This document shows positions 12,704 through 25,600 of a DNA stretch of 55,171 bases, piece by piece. Position numbers and translations under genes: made by a program. The DNA is from Didymodactylos carnosus (lineage: Eukaryota > Rotifera > Eurotatoria > Philodinida > Philodinidae). The stretch's first letter is position 1; each line of letters opens with the position of its first letter. The DNA is taken from assembly GCA_905250885.1 (NCBI GenBank), contig CAJNOQ010000316.1, positions 1 through 55,171 on the forward strand, read 5' to 3'. The notes under the pieces were generated by a model. It saw only the letters and a list, made by a program, of their open reading frames with translations. It did not search any database and was not told where the DNA came from.

Positions 12704-13923
12704 AATGCTAATGTTTATCAGGAAATATAATTAGAAATACGTGAACAAAATGAACAATCATCAACAGAATCTACCACTAAACATGTCAGTGAAACAAGCA
12801 CCATCTAAAAACAAAACAATTGAAGTCTGAAGTTAATCGTAAGCTATAGAAAAGAGTTAAATAACCTAAATAAGTTGAACTGAAGATTTAAAATCTAGTT
12901 TCTTAGAGAAATCCTCTACTTCTATAGGATACTAAAACAATTGCCAGACGAAAAGTTACATTTTCACTTTATAAAATATTTGCTTTCTTTCTTGTTGATT
13001 ACTGTATTAAATATATTTTACACAGAAAAACTATCGCTTTTCATTAATATAATTGTACGATTACGTTTTCGAAAAAATTCTATTGATATTTAATTTATTT
13101 ATTTTTCTCCCATTCAATATTGACAGTCCAGTCCATCTTTTACCTTTCTGTTGTAAAGTGCATAACTGAATTTTATTTTCAGGTATCAAAATGCTTATTC
13201 CATTCTGAACAAAACTAAATGAAAACTTTAGAAAATTTGAGTCAATCCCTTAGGAGCAGACCTTGCATTAATACTCAAGATTATTGCTGTTTCCAAGCAG
13301 TCATGATGAAGTATATGTTTTAATGGTAAATTATGCATGATACTATAGAAAACGAATATGCACTAATTTGTGTTTATGGGCACGCAGGTGTTAAATTGGA
13401 AGTTTCGTTCTCTCTTACAATTTTATCGATCTGTTGATCTGTATTGCATGTCACATTTCTTTGAGAGACTCAAAATTTGTGTGAAAGTTTGGAAAAACAA
13501 AAATTTCAGACAAATGATGCTCATTTCTTTTTCTTGAAAACTGTTCACAACTAATAAAACATAACTAGTAAAAAAAACAGTCAAACACTAAAAGACAGAA
13601 AAAGGTGAAAAAAAGACAACTGATCCTATTCTGTACGAGGGATTTGTGCTTAATAACCAACCATCCTTCTTTTTCTAGGGATAGTAGTTTGATTAGAAAA
13701 ACTGAAAATAGTGATTAAATATAAAAATTCAACAAAGCAGCAACCGAATTCAGCAGAAAAAAAGCAATAGAGTTGATAATCTCGCTTAGTTCTCAAAACA
13801 GATCGATGTTCAATGAATAATTGATATTATCTTTTTTTTAAAGATGATAGTTCAGTGACACATAATCAGTTAAAATATAGTTTTCTGGTCTTATTTCTAG
13901 ATAGTTAAAATAATTGTAAAAAA
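12704..13923. promoter_or_regulatory. Divergent intergenic region between GALNT and MINDY-4-like gene
   Basis: 1.2 kb between two head-to-head genes, so it must contain the promoters of both. Sequence is AT-rich with no clear TATA-initiator pair. An acceptor-like ATTTCTAG ends at about 13901, shortly before the MINDY ATG; on the other strand ACATTAG ends just before the GALNT ATG. No ORF of note. Confidence 0.5.
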
Positions 13924-16900
13924 ATGCCTGCGATACCACCAGGTAAATTCTTTTTTGAAAACATTTTTGTATACAAATGATTTTTTACTTTTCTTTTAGG
14001 TGTTGCTGTACAATCTGCTGGACAAGAAGATTTTTCTATTCAACCATCATCTGACGAATATAGTGATAAAGAAATATTGAATCTTGTCAATTATTTTGAG
14101 ATTAGTCGAGCGGAATTACAAAATGTAGGAAAAACACAAATGAAAAGGATATTTTAGACTTATGAAATAATTTTATTTCTTATTATAGCGTGTCGATTCA
14201 TTATTAGCACAACCAATTCTTAAATCAAAAAATATTGATGAAAAAGCACCGAAACTCTTAGACGGTATGTAGTTTCTCTCTATTGTAAAAGAAATGAATG
14301 AGAAAGAAGAATTAGTAGTCAGTCAATGATCAGACTTAATATGTAAAATTTAATTGAAATTTGCTTGATGGTGTGTAAGAAATGAAGAACTTCGATTTCC
14401 TAAATAGAGTTTTAATATTAATCAATTTCCATTTATCCATACTTTGTTTATTGTAGATGATTATATCGCCAGCATTGGAAACAGTTTAAATATGAATAGT
14501 TTAAGATTATATTCTCAAGGTGATCCAATTACTTTAGCAATCGCTTCGGTAATACTATTTGTGTGTGTGCTCCTCAATTTTTTTTCTAATTGTCTAAATA
14601 TTTTACTCCTATTGTTAAGACATTACGTTTATTATCAAACGGGACTACAATTCATTCATTTAGTACAACGTGGTTTAATTCAAAATTTATATTTCGTGAT
14701 ATCGAAGATCCTATAAATTATGGTCTTGTTGCTGATAGAGTATGTATATTATTTGATATATTTAACGAAATATTTATTTCTTCTATTTTCATTTTTAGAC
14801 GGGAGCACGCGGCTTGATTTTATGTGTTCAGTCGTTTATATTACGTTCATTATTAACAAAAAAACTATTATCCGAAGTCAAACATGGGTATGTATACGGT
14901 TACTCAAAAACAACTTTTGAACTTGTTTATAAAAGAAATATGGATGGTTCTTCACTATTTTTACTGGTCTATATTATCTTCTTTTTTTACGTAGATCTGT
15001 ATCTGTCAGTGCAGAAGCTCGTATAGATGCATTTGTTGATGCTATAACAGAGGTAAAATTTCTGAAACTATTGTCAAAATATTTTTATCTTGTATCATTA
15101 ACTATATTAAATTTTCTACTGACCTAATAATAAAAACAAATAGTTAATTGAAGTAAAAATTTATTGTTTTGAAACTGATAGTTTTTCTTTCTTAGATGTT
15201 ATGGCAAGCAGGTGATCGACGTGGAGCAACTATTGTTGTTCCATATGGTGATGAATGTTTTTCAAACTATGGTGATCATTATGTACCGGACGAATTTACT
15301 GAGAGAGTATGTAGCATTGATCAGTAGTTGACTAATCTTTATGCCTTTAACATTGTATATCTTTTAGCTTCATCTATTCGAATTCGTTGATATTGAAAAA
15401 TTACGATTATTTGTTATCAAGTGTCTTCAATACGTATGTGTTAATACAGATTGAGAAATCATTGAATTTATGTTGTTTATTTTAGTTCATGAAAAGCAAT
15501 GGTGTAATACTTTTCTTATATTCATTGATGTTGTCACGAACATTGAGAAAGTTAGTTAAAATATTTTGCATTCCGATTTCATTTGAATAATACGTTGATT
15601 TGTTGAAGATTGATTGATGATTTACATCATAATCGACTAGTGGGTGAAAGAGATGAAAGTACAATACAAATGGTCACACTAGCGTTAACCGGGTAAATGT
15701 GTGTGTATGTCTTCTTTGAAAAGAGCTTGAAAATTAGCTTTAACATTTATTGATGGGCAAATATTTTCTTTTTTCAGTCGAGCACTGAACTATTTACATA
15801 ACGGTATTATTGATGTTGATTCAGATGGAAATCTTATGGTAACACGCGATATTTTTTTATAAATGATAAAATGAGAATTTTCCTACTACCTCACTGATTT
15901 TAGGAGAAACCACTGTACGGTATAAAAGAACGTAGTCAAATTGGATTTTTACATTGGAGTAAATATGAAGAAGATGAGGAATGGAATAAAGAAATTGGTA
16001 GTATGTTTCGAACACCGAAATATCCAATATGGATGGTATGCTTAAATAAACGTTATGCAATTATATTTTCAACAAATATCAACCTGTTAAATAATTGGAT
16101 ATATGAAAATTATTTTCAATTACAAATCTATACGGGATTGAAAAAACAAGAAAATCCATGCATCATTCATATTGGTATGCAGTTGAATTGACAAGGAAAA
16201 GCGACAAGAAAACTTTTTATAGACGAATTAGATGACTTCTCTCAATGTGTAATACACGAGTTCACCCAGCAGTAAGGGGGGAAAGCAGTACCTAGTGCCG
16301 ATTAGGGTGCTGAAAGCTTGGGCTGCATTTACATCATACTGCTAAGAAGATCATAATACTTTATTCTTGATTCAGATAGAAGCAAAATAATAAAAAAAAA
16401 TCGCGGTCGTATTTGATCCTTTTACCCATCCGCCATCTTGAGTTTTACGAAGCGTGAAGGTTACCGATAGACTAAATCGGTAGTTTTGAGTGGCGAAGAG
16501 GTGCTGACGTGCTGTACTAAAAAAAATGCTTTCCCCCCGCCCCCCCCTTGCTCAACAGTCTTTCTGTAATTCTATCGTCACCGATTAGATACTGTACTCC
16601 TTTGCTAGACTGGAATAAAAGAGTGACAAAAGTCATAACTAAGAATTATATAACAAACTAGTAGTTTTTATTGAAAGGTTTAAGTAGTCTTTTATTTTCA
16701 ATCGACTTTCTACTTTTAGATACAAGAAATCAATATCCAATCTCTTATTACAATACGTACAGTGATATAGAAGACGATCAAAGAACGCCAGACATAATTC
16801 AGTTGTTGCAATCACGGTATATTTATATATACACGCTTTTTCAGCTAAATTGCAACGTATTTTTTAATTATCTTTTTTCAGTTGGGCCGGGTGCATAATT

Positions 16901-16939
16901 GAAGATGCTGATCCACATGAGCTTATGACACTATTTTAA
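13924..16939 (+). CDS. MINDY-4-like deubiquitinase homologue, predicted inactive
   Basis: Member of the MINDY (FAM63/FAM188) family, normally cysteine proteases that trim Lys48-linked polyubiquitin. Fifteen exons, 463 aa: 13924-13942, 14000-14124, 14189-14264, 14457-14548, 14620-14739, 14799-14887, 14995-15052, 15196-15306, 15368-15433, 15486-15550, 15609-15692, 15778-15838, 15904-16174, 16720-16816 and 16882-16939. MINDY-4 signatures seen: FSTTWFNSKF, INYGLV, then LCVQSFILRSLL; later ALTGRALNYLHNGI, IGFLHWS, MFRTPKYPIWMVC, and a WAGCI tail near the end. Where MINDY-4 has Gly-Gly-Pro-Cys-Gly, this protein has Thr-Gly-Ala-Arg-Gly, so the nucleophilic Cys is Arg. The catalytic His before the FSILFS-like strand is also absent (NKRYAIIFS). 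Intact frame and phases argue for a pseudoenzyme rather than a pseudogene, comparable to human MINDY4B. The long intron 13 holds a repeat. Confidence 0.85.
16266..16553. mobile_element. Putative MITE in MINDY-like intron 13
   Basis: Intron 13 (16175-16719, 545 nt) is about ten times the gene's usual intron. A GC-richer block in it is bounded by inverted copies of GGGGGGAAAGCA (16276-16287 and 16527-16538), with weaker pairing outside (AGCAGTAAG against CTTGCT). No ORF. Exact ends and target duplication are not clear. Confidence 0.45.
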
Positions 16940-19900
16940 ATTTAGTTTGGAACCACAGTTTCTTTTTCTTTTTTTCCGTTTTTTTACTCATTTCTTTTTA
17001 TGAATAGTTTTAATTTCACTGTTCTAATGTATAAAGCTTTTATTCAAATAACATATTGCATGGCAAATAAAGTACTGAGTGTTTGCACTTTCAAGGCAAA
17101 CATGAGAATAATCTGTTTACAATTGTGGAATCGAGTCACTATACTAGATTACATAGCAAATCCACAGACGCTGATACAAAAAATTTTCAAGTGTACAAAC
17201 TGACCTAAACATGTAAAACTCTTAATGACGCAAAATGTTTCAACTCTTTCCGCTCTTGTTTAATGTTTGTTTGCAGTAAAAATTCTCTTAACTTAAAACG
17301 AGATAAAAACTATACGCGTACATGCACAATGAAAACCTGTATCAATTACTGTTTTCCATTTTGTTATAAACTACTTCGTTGAAAAACTATGAATTTCCGA
17401 AGTTGATCAGTTTTACTAGAAAATAGGTGTCATTAGTCAAAAAATTTTTTGTCTGCTTTTTATGTGAATTCTATTTCAGTTTCATTCTTAAAAATTGCCC
17501 ACGAGTACAGCCTATCTATTTCACATAAAGTAACTAGAAAATTTTTTGTCCTAACTAGTGAAAAAAAAGTTTCATTTGACAAGCCTATATCATTTGAGCC
17601 TAATGCCAATAAAAATCAATTTTTTCACTCATTCTCAGCTTCTAATAAAACCTAATACCATATTTATAATTTACGAATAAAACCGCATCGAACAGGCTAT
17701 TTTAGAAAGGTTCACTGCCTCACATCCAATACCAATGATAAACCATGAAGTTGTGTTTGGCAGTTATATGTAAGCAAGAGTATGAAACAAAAGGGTAATT
17801 CAAGAATTATCAAGAACTCGCTTTAACCTAAGAGATGAGAGCATCCTTCGTTTCCACTAGTTTATTGGCTAGGTCTTTAAATTTATTTCGAGAAACAAAC
17901 GTTGCCAACAGGTTCTGCGTGGTCGATAACCTATGTTTTCATTTATTTTTAGCATTACAGGCTTCGTAAACGTCCTACTTTTTCTACTTTTTTAATTTTC
18001 TGTTCTTTTTAGTAAATTTACAAGCAAAAAGACATTTTTCTCCTACTTTTAACTAATGAACCTATTTAGTTTTGCGTTTAAAAACTGCATATGGCTCAGT
18101 GCCAGCTACTCATGTCAAAACTTGATATAAATTCTTTTCTCCTAACCGTAAAACCTAAAAATTATAAATAAATCCACTCAGGGTACCTTTCACGAGCTTG
18201 TCTAACTTTGTTTTTAAACAGATCTATTTTAAATGGTTAGGAGAAAAGAATTTATATCAAATTTTGACATGACTAGCAAGCATTGAGTAAAACTAAAAAA
18301 GGTTCAATTGTGAAAAGTAGGAGAAAAATGTCTTTTCCCATACATAATACCCATTTTCCAGCCATTTTCACAAAATTAAGTACTTTTTTTCTCCACTAAT
18401 ATGAGCTGATGAAGATAAAAAGCATGTCACCAGATGTAACAATCAATGCTCTATTCAACTATATGTGAATTACTGCATTTGGTCAACGGATCAAAATCGA
18501 GGAGAAAACCAGTAGGAGACGGGTCTCAAATACAGTGCTTGTCGCAAAATGCGTCTAAAATCATAAAAAAACATCGCACAGAGCTCGCCGACGTCTCATT
18601 TTGTAGAAAAATGTTTGCTCTACATATGTAATGACTCAGAAATAGTTTGTATGTCCAGATCTTTGAGATTTGTATCAAAATTTAGAAAAGTAAAAAAACG
18701 ATGAAACGTATGCCTGTCTCCAATATTTGATTTACAGTACATCGTTCTAGTATTTTAAAATATTCTATTACATATAAATCGATACCGAATCGCCTCCTCT
18801 ACAAAATGAAGTAAAATTTATTTTGGAACCGCCATATGTATGGCTTATATTTTAAAAAAAAATGCAAATTTATAAATATGGAATATCGTAGTTTTCTATT
18901 GTTTAGTCCTAGATAGTTAAACATATTATTATATCTAAATATATGGTCTTACAGAGTAAACATTTCTCGATGAGAATCAATTTCATGAACGAATCATAGG
19001 AGTCTGATAGTTTTTCAGAAAATCGAAAAATACGAAAATTTGTGAAAATTCACGTTTTTTCTTCGAATGAGACATAAATAGAAATAAAATAAAATATTCC
19101 CTCGGACAGCATGGTCGGTACTGCGGCGAAGCTTCTCTTAAAAGCTAAAAGCTACTTTACCTACTTTTTGATATGAATCCTGCCATAACGGACTTCAAAA
19201 TCCTACTCCTACTTTTTAATTTTTGCTATTACGAAGCCTGCCTTACCACATCTGAAGACATATCGATCCTGAAACTTCCAGGAAATGCGTTGCCACGCTT
19301 AAACCACGCATAATTCAACGGTCGCTTAGTTGCCTTTTTGAAGAGGACACTTTGCACTGTCTACTCATAAAAAGAAAAACTGATATATGCCTATGTTAAA
19401 TTTTCGAGGTATGAAATAGTTTTCCAGAGAGCCTTCAGAAAATGAGTTTTTGAGGAATAATCGCGAAAACGCTTTGCTTATGAAAAGATGCTGTCAAGTC
19501 TCGGCTATCGAATGGTGAAAACCGCAAGCTTCTGGTATTTTGTGTTTAAGAGTTATTCAGAAAACAGTACCAGCACTGGTTTTTAGCGACGATAGTAATA
19601 TTATTTTCCTATGGAAAGTTTTTTTTGCAATTTGTTAGAAAAATTTTTCGAAATTTTTGGCAATACCCCTTATCAGAAATAGGGATTCTTCTGGGTTATT
19701 GAGTGTGCTAAATATGAAAAAGCAATCTACCGCGACTCTGCATAATATAAACTTTATTTTTCTGTCGGCGATACCGACTAGGTAGCTGGTGGTATCTATA
19801 GTGATTATTAAGTGCATTATCATTTTGAATTTCATCGTTTGCGTTAAATAATGATCCGTTTCTGAGATTTGAAATTGCATGTTTATTTAGTTACTGAGCG

Positions 19901-20062
19901 TATGACAAAATTTGTGTTATTATCTCGATGAAACTGGAGTGAGGCCTGGTGTCCTTTCAAAAGGTTCTGATGATGTCCTTTGAAAAGAATTTCTGTAAAA
20001 CACTTGCTTAATAGTACGTGTTAGAGATCGTTGTTGTAATCTTAACGAATCACACCACAAAC
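16940..20062. other. 3.1 kb spacer between MINDY-like gene and RPS11
   Basis: No gene recognised. The short ORFs (for example 17000-17203, 17449-17655, 18446-18631, 19635-19880, 19920-20108) have no family features. The region holds a foldback element (18026-18336) and a 22-base stretch at 19512-19533 resembling an arm of the Tc1/mariner-like element at 43474-44605, so it appears repeat-rich. The right end should contain the RPS11 promoter. Confidence 0.55.
18026..18336. mobile_element. Foldback (palindromic) element
   Basis: The left arm (18026-18147) and right arm (18235-18336) are inverted repeats. AAAAGACATTTTTCTCCTAC at the left end pairs with its complement at 18317-18336, and GATATAAATTCTTTTCTCCT pairs with its complement near 18240-18259. 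An about 87-bp unpaired centre separates them. No coding capacity. Confidence 0.75.
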
Positions 20063-21019
<957 letters not shown>

Positions 21020-22646
21020 AAATTAAATTAGGAAAAAAGCGAAAAAGTTGCCTTTTGTATTTTGATGTTGTTATTCACTGGTTTTCGTCTGTTTTAATCA
21101 TATTTGTGATTAAAAATTGAATAAACCAAAATTTCAAAAAAAAATCAATACATTAATTTGTCTTTACTCTTCTTGCATAACCAGGTGGTTGAGATAATTT
21201 TAAATGATAACTGCGACTAAATGGCTACTGAGAAGAAAAAACTATATGCAGAACTGTGAAATCGGTTCAATACGAAAAGTAGGTCTAAAAACAAAGTGTG
21301 AAGTGGCTAACGGGAGAAAAATCCATTCTATGTATGCCCAAGAGTTAATTTTAATAGTGTTCATGTTCCAATTATATAATTTACCGTTTCATACTTCAAA
21401 ATAATGACTACATAAACAAGTTTCATGAGTTGATGGAATTGGTAATTTTTTTTCAGTTGAAGATAAGCGATGCAATAAAAGTTTGGTTTACGTTAAATCT
21501 AGTTAATACCATCAGTGACGCTTGTGAAGAACTTTCATGAAAAAGAAAGTATTGATCATGTTTCTTTATTTGTTTTTCAATTGTAGATGATAAGTGTTTA
21601 AGTAATCGATAGTGTGCTCCAAAAATTTTCATCTACTGATGACGGTTCAGATAGACCTTTAACAAAAATAATATTTATTTGATTTGACGATGATAGACTG
21701 AATCATTTTGGCCTTTTTCTAGAATATCAAGTTTTTAAGACCGTTAGTGAAGGAAAATCTTTTTTTTCGTTCTTCCTCTTCATCTGTACACTTATATCTG
21801 ACTTATTATTATTATTATTTTTATCAAAGTCAAAAGCAAGAATTATTTGGTTGACACATACGATAATTTGTATTAAGTAAAATTTAAGAGAATTCTATGA
21901 CTCTATTCTTTTAACCCTAGTCTCTTTCTTCTCTTTTCTGTGGTATCGTCTGATTTTTTTTGTGAATATTTTTTTCCTTTTTCACCGTATTTAACAAATG
22001 TGTGTTAAAAGTGTAAGTTAATGTTTGATCCTAATGAATTTGTATTTCACAATAAACATGAAATAGTAGGTAAGAAAGAAAGAAAAGAATAGTAGAATTA
22101 TTTATCATACTTCGAACAGCTGACAATTATAGAGTACATACGAAAACTCGAAAAAAAGAGTATTAATAACTGCCTATAATCATTTTTAAAGAAAAGATAT
22201 AAAAGAAAATATCGATGTAAGTTGGTATAAAATATTTGCCACATGTTTTATAGGTTTTCGTAACTTATAGTAAAGAATTTAAAAAAAATATTTAATTCAT
22301 ATCGTGAAAATTCATGGAAAAAACCAGAACAGTGAAGAATCTACTTAACGTCGATTAATAACTACAGCCTCATAAAAAGTGTAAAAACTGGATTAATGCT
22401 TGATATCAACAAACAGGCTAACTATCAAGTTATTGCTCACTGATGATGAAAATATCTTGTCATAGACGTTACGTAAAAAAAAACGTAGAGGTTGTTCATA
22501 AAAAGATTGACGTTGTCAGAATGAATATCAATCGTTGAAAAATATCACTTTTCGATATTACTATTAATCAATTCAATACGAACAAAATACGATCTATTGT
22601 TTTAGATAAAACTTACTTGAACGTTATCGTTACACATACGATCAAA
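21020..22646. other. Intergenic between RPS11 and NBR1-like gene
   Basis: 1.6 kb, AT-rich. It holds the RPS11 3' UTR and the NBR1 promoter. The ORFs at 20932-21120 and 21204-21404 are chance readings in other frames or spacer. The frame of the NBR1 start stays open upstream to a TGA near 22536, so PB1 coding could begin slightly earlier through an unseen exon. Confidence 0.55.
21120..21125 (+). terminator. Poly(A) signal of RPS11
   Basis: AATAAA 101 nt after the uS17 stop codon, a normal distance for a short ribosomal-protein 3' UTR. Confidence 0.55.
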
Positions 22647-25600
22647 ATGTGTGACAATCTAATTGCAATCAAGAGCTGGAATGATTTAAATCAACGTGTA
22701 TGTAGTTATGATCTGCTTACTTATTTAGAATAGATAATGTTAGAAATTGTTGATTTTTCAGTACGAGCTTCTTAGTAACGATAAAATGAAAGAAGTGAAA
22801 ATTTTTATGATTGATGAAGAAAATGAAGAAATTCGCGTATCAAGTGAAACCGAATTCAACGAAAACGTTATGGTGAGAATAGAATAAAGCCGTCAAAAAT
22901 TATATTCTGCATAAAATTACTTGCTCTTTGCATTTGTGTAGTTTGCTCGTCAACATAATGTTGATACATTGAAATTAATCGTTTATATTGGTGATGATCG
23001 TGTATTCGACGGAATATACTATGTACCACCACAAGATAAACAAGTTGTTATTCCAATTCCAGAAGTTGTATCATGTGAATTAGAATATCGAGTTGTAAGT
23101 CGAGAAAAATATACTCGTTATCTTGTTGGCTATTTCGATATCTTTCTTTTTTTTCTCGCTAGAAAAGGATTGATATCAATCGTGATGAAGAGAAAATTAT
23201 TTTTCCAAAAAATAAATTGAATGAATTAGATGAAAATGTGCTTGCCGATAAGTGGTATATACCGTGTAAAGCAGATGAGGCATTGGGTCTTTGTCTAATC
23301 GCTGCCACGAATTTGGCTCAACAAGGTAAATATAGTGAAAGTTTCGAACGATAATGAATCTGTCAAGAAACAAATAAAGAATTTTAATCAACATATTGTT
23401 TTTATCTTTTTGTTTATTAATTTTTAGGTCTTGCTGATTTAAATGACGATTGTAAACATTTCATTGATATTATTGTGCCAGATGCATTTCGTAAAGTCCG
23501 TTCTTGTCTTTTTGTCACGTCTCAATACTGATTAAATGTTTGTTTTTCTGTTACAGTTACAAAATACTCAATGTGTATTTGCTTGGCCTTCTGAAATTCA
23601 GTTTGGTATTTTTAAAATGTTAGAATTGTTTATTGATCTTGTTTGTGCACGACTTCAATTTCTACCGGTACCGACTGGTCTTCTAGAGACGTTGGCTTTA
23701 GTAAGTATTTCTTTATTTTATTGTTTTATTTTACTTACGTTTGTTTCTGTTCATCAGACATTCGACTGTAATACAACATATCAACAAAAACATAAATTTG
23801 AGCCGTATATAAATTGTTATAATTTAAACGGTTGTCACTTTGTTAAAATGCAGTTAAATGATGGTCAGTTGTCGTATGGATGGTTACGTTCGTTAATTGA
23901 TCGGGTAGGTGACAAAACAGTTTAAAGATTTGGTAAAAGAAGATAGTTTTTTTATGTTTAGTTTCTTATGCAAGATGGTATTCAAAAGATCCAGAAACAA
24001 TTTGATACCGATTCTTTGAAAGCTGCTGTAAGTTTTTAAGTTAACGTACAGAGTTGCTGTTGACTTCTTTTCGCTCGACATAGAGCTGTCCTTAAGCTCT
24101 GTACACGTAAATCAGCATGCTACTGGTTGAGAGAATCATCACTGATGAAAAACACTTGGTTAAGTGCAGATGAATCTCATTTTACCTCAAATAAGAAAGT
24201 ATATGCTCTATAATATGTCTCTGAGTCTTAAATCTCTTTGAAGAGACGCATTCGCTCTTTTAACTTTTTACTAAAAATGAATTGAAAGAGTGATTATAAT
24301 GAAGCAGAAAACTATCTTATAGCCTTCCACAACTACTATCCACTTTAATTTGCATTCCCTTTTTCTATTATTTCAGGACTACAATGCTTTATTAAAAGTA
24401 TTTGTTAATTGCAAGAATTGTATTGTTATGGAACGTTATCGAACATTATTTAGCAAACATATTTTACAAGCGATCGATTATGTTAAACGAGCAACTGAAG
24501 ATGTAAGATTTCTATTAGCTAATTATATTTTTGTGACTTAATATTCTTTTCTTTGCTTCAGGTTAGCAATTTAATTAAAACATTGCATACAATTTGCATC
24601 AATTGTATGTTGACTACATATGTTGATGAATTAGAATCCTTGATGTCACCAAAACAATTAACAATATTAGCTGGTCAATGGACTAGTGTTAGATTAGTAA
24701 GTATATAACAAATCGTACTTAAGTTGTATGAATAATACGACATCAAATAATAATTACACTAGAAAAAGGATAAATAATTAGTCGTTGGCTGAGATACTTT
24801 GCTGTCTAAATATTGATAATGCTCGAAATGTATAACGTTTTTGGTTAGCAGCTTTAAACTATGTGTGACCTTTTCCATTGTGTTTTGTTTAGAATTCAAA
24901 AAAACAACGCACTGACGAAGATTTATTTGTACAAAAACCACAATTGTTTGATGTTGTGCAACCATTGATTAATGGTGGAAAAAAAAACAATTCAACTGAC
25001 GAGGTTAATAGAATTTTATTTAGATAAAATTAGTCGCTTTAGAGGATACGCCTGTTAATTTATTATTATTTTTTGCGGTATCCAATAAGAGTGTGCGATA
25101 AAATTTCTCTCGAGTATTGATAGTCTATAAAGAGATCTTTATTTGAGTAAAAGATCAGCTATCTCCAGGGAATAGAATGTAGCAGACATGCTTTGAGATA
25201 TATTCTTTAGCAACTGATAACATAGGATGTGTTTTCGAAGCAATAAAGGCTTCTTTTCCCGACTTGAAAATTAGTAACCATGATTGACAATTGTTTACTT
25301 CAGGATATATTTTTAAAAGAAGAGTTTAACTGTGAACGTCATCATCACCATCATCATCATCACCATGTTATGTCACCATCTCTAAAACGTAAATATAAAC
25401 GACAAAATAGTGATAAACAACAGCAACAACATCGTCGTAATACAGTAGCAGTCATAACAACATCGAAACACAAAGATCATGAAAAGAAAAAAGATCGTCG
25501 TCAAATAGTATCAACATCGTCTTCAAAACATAAATTACAAGTAGTAGAAAAATATGATCGGTCTGTGACATAGAAAATATTTTTGTTTCATATATTTTAC

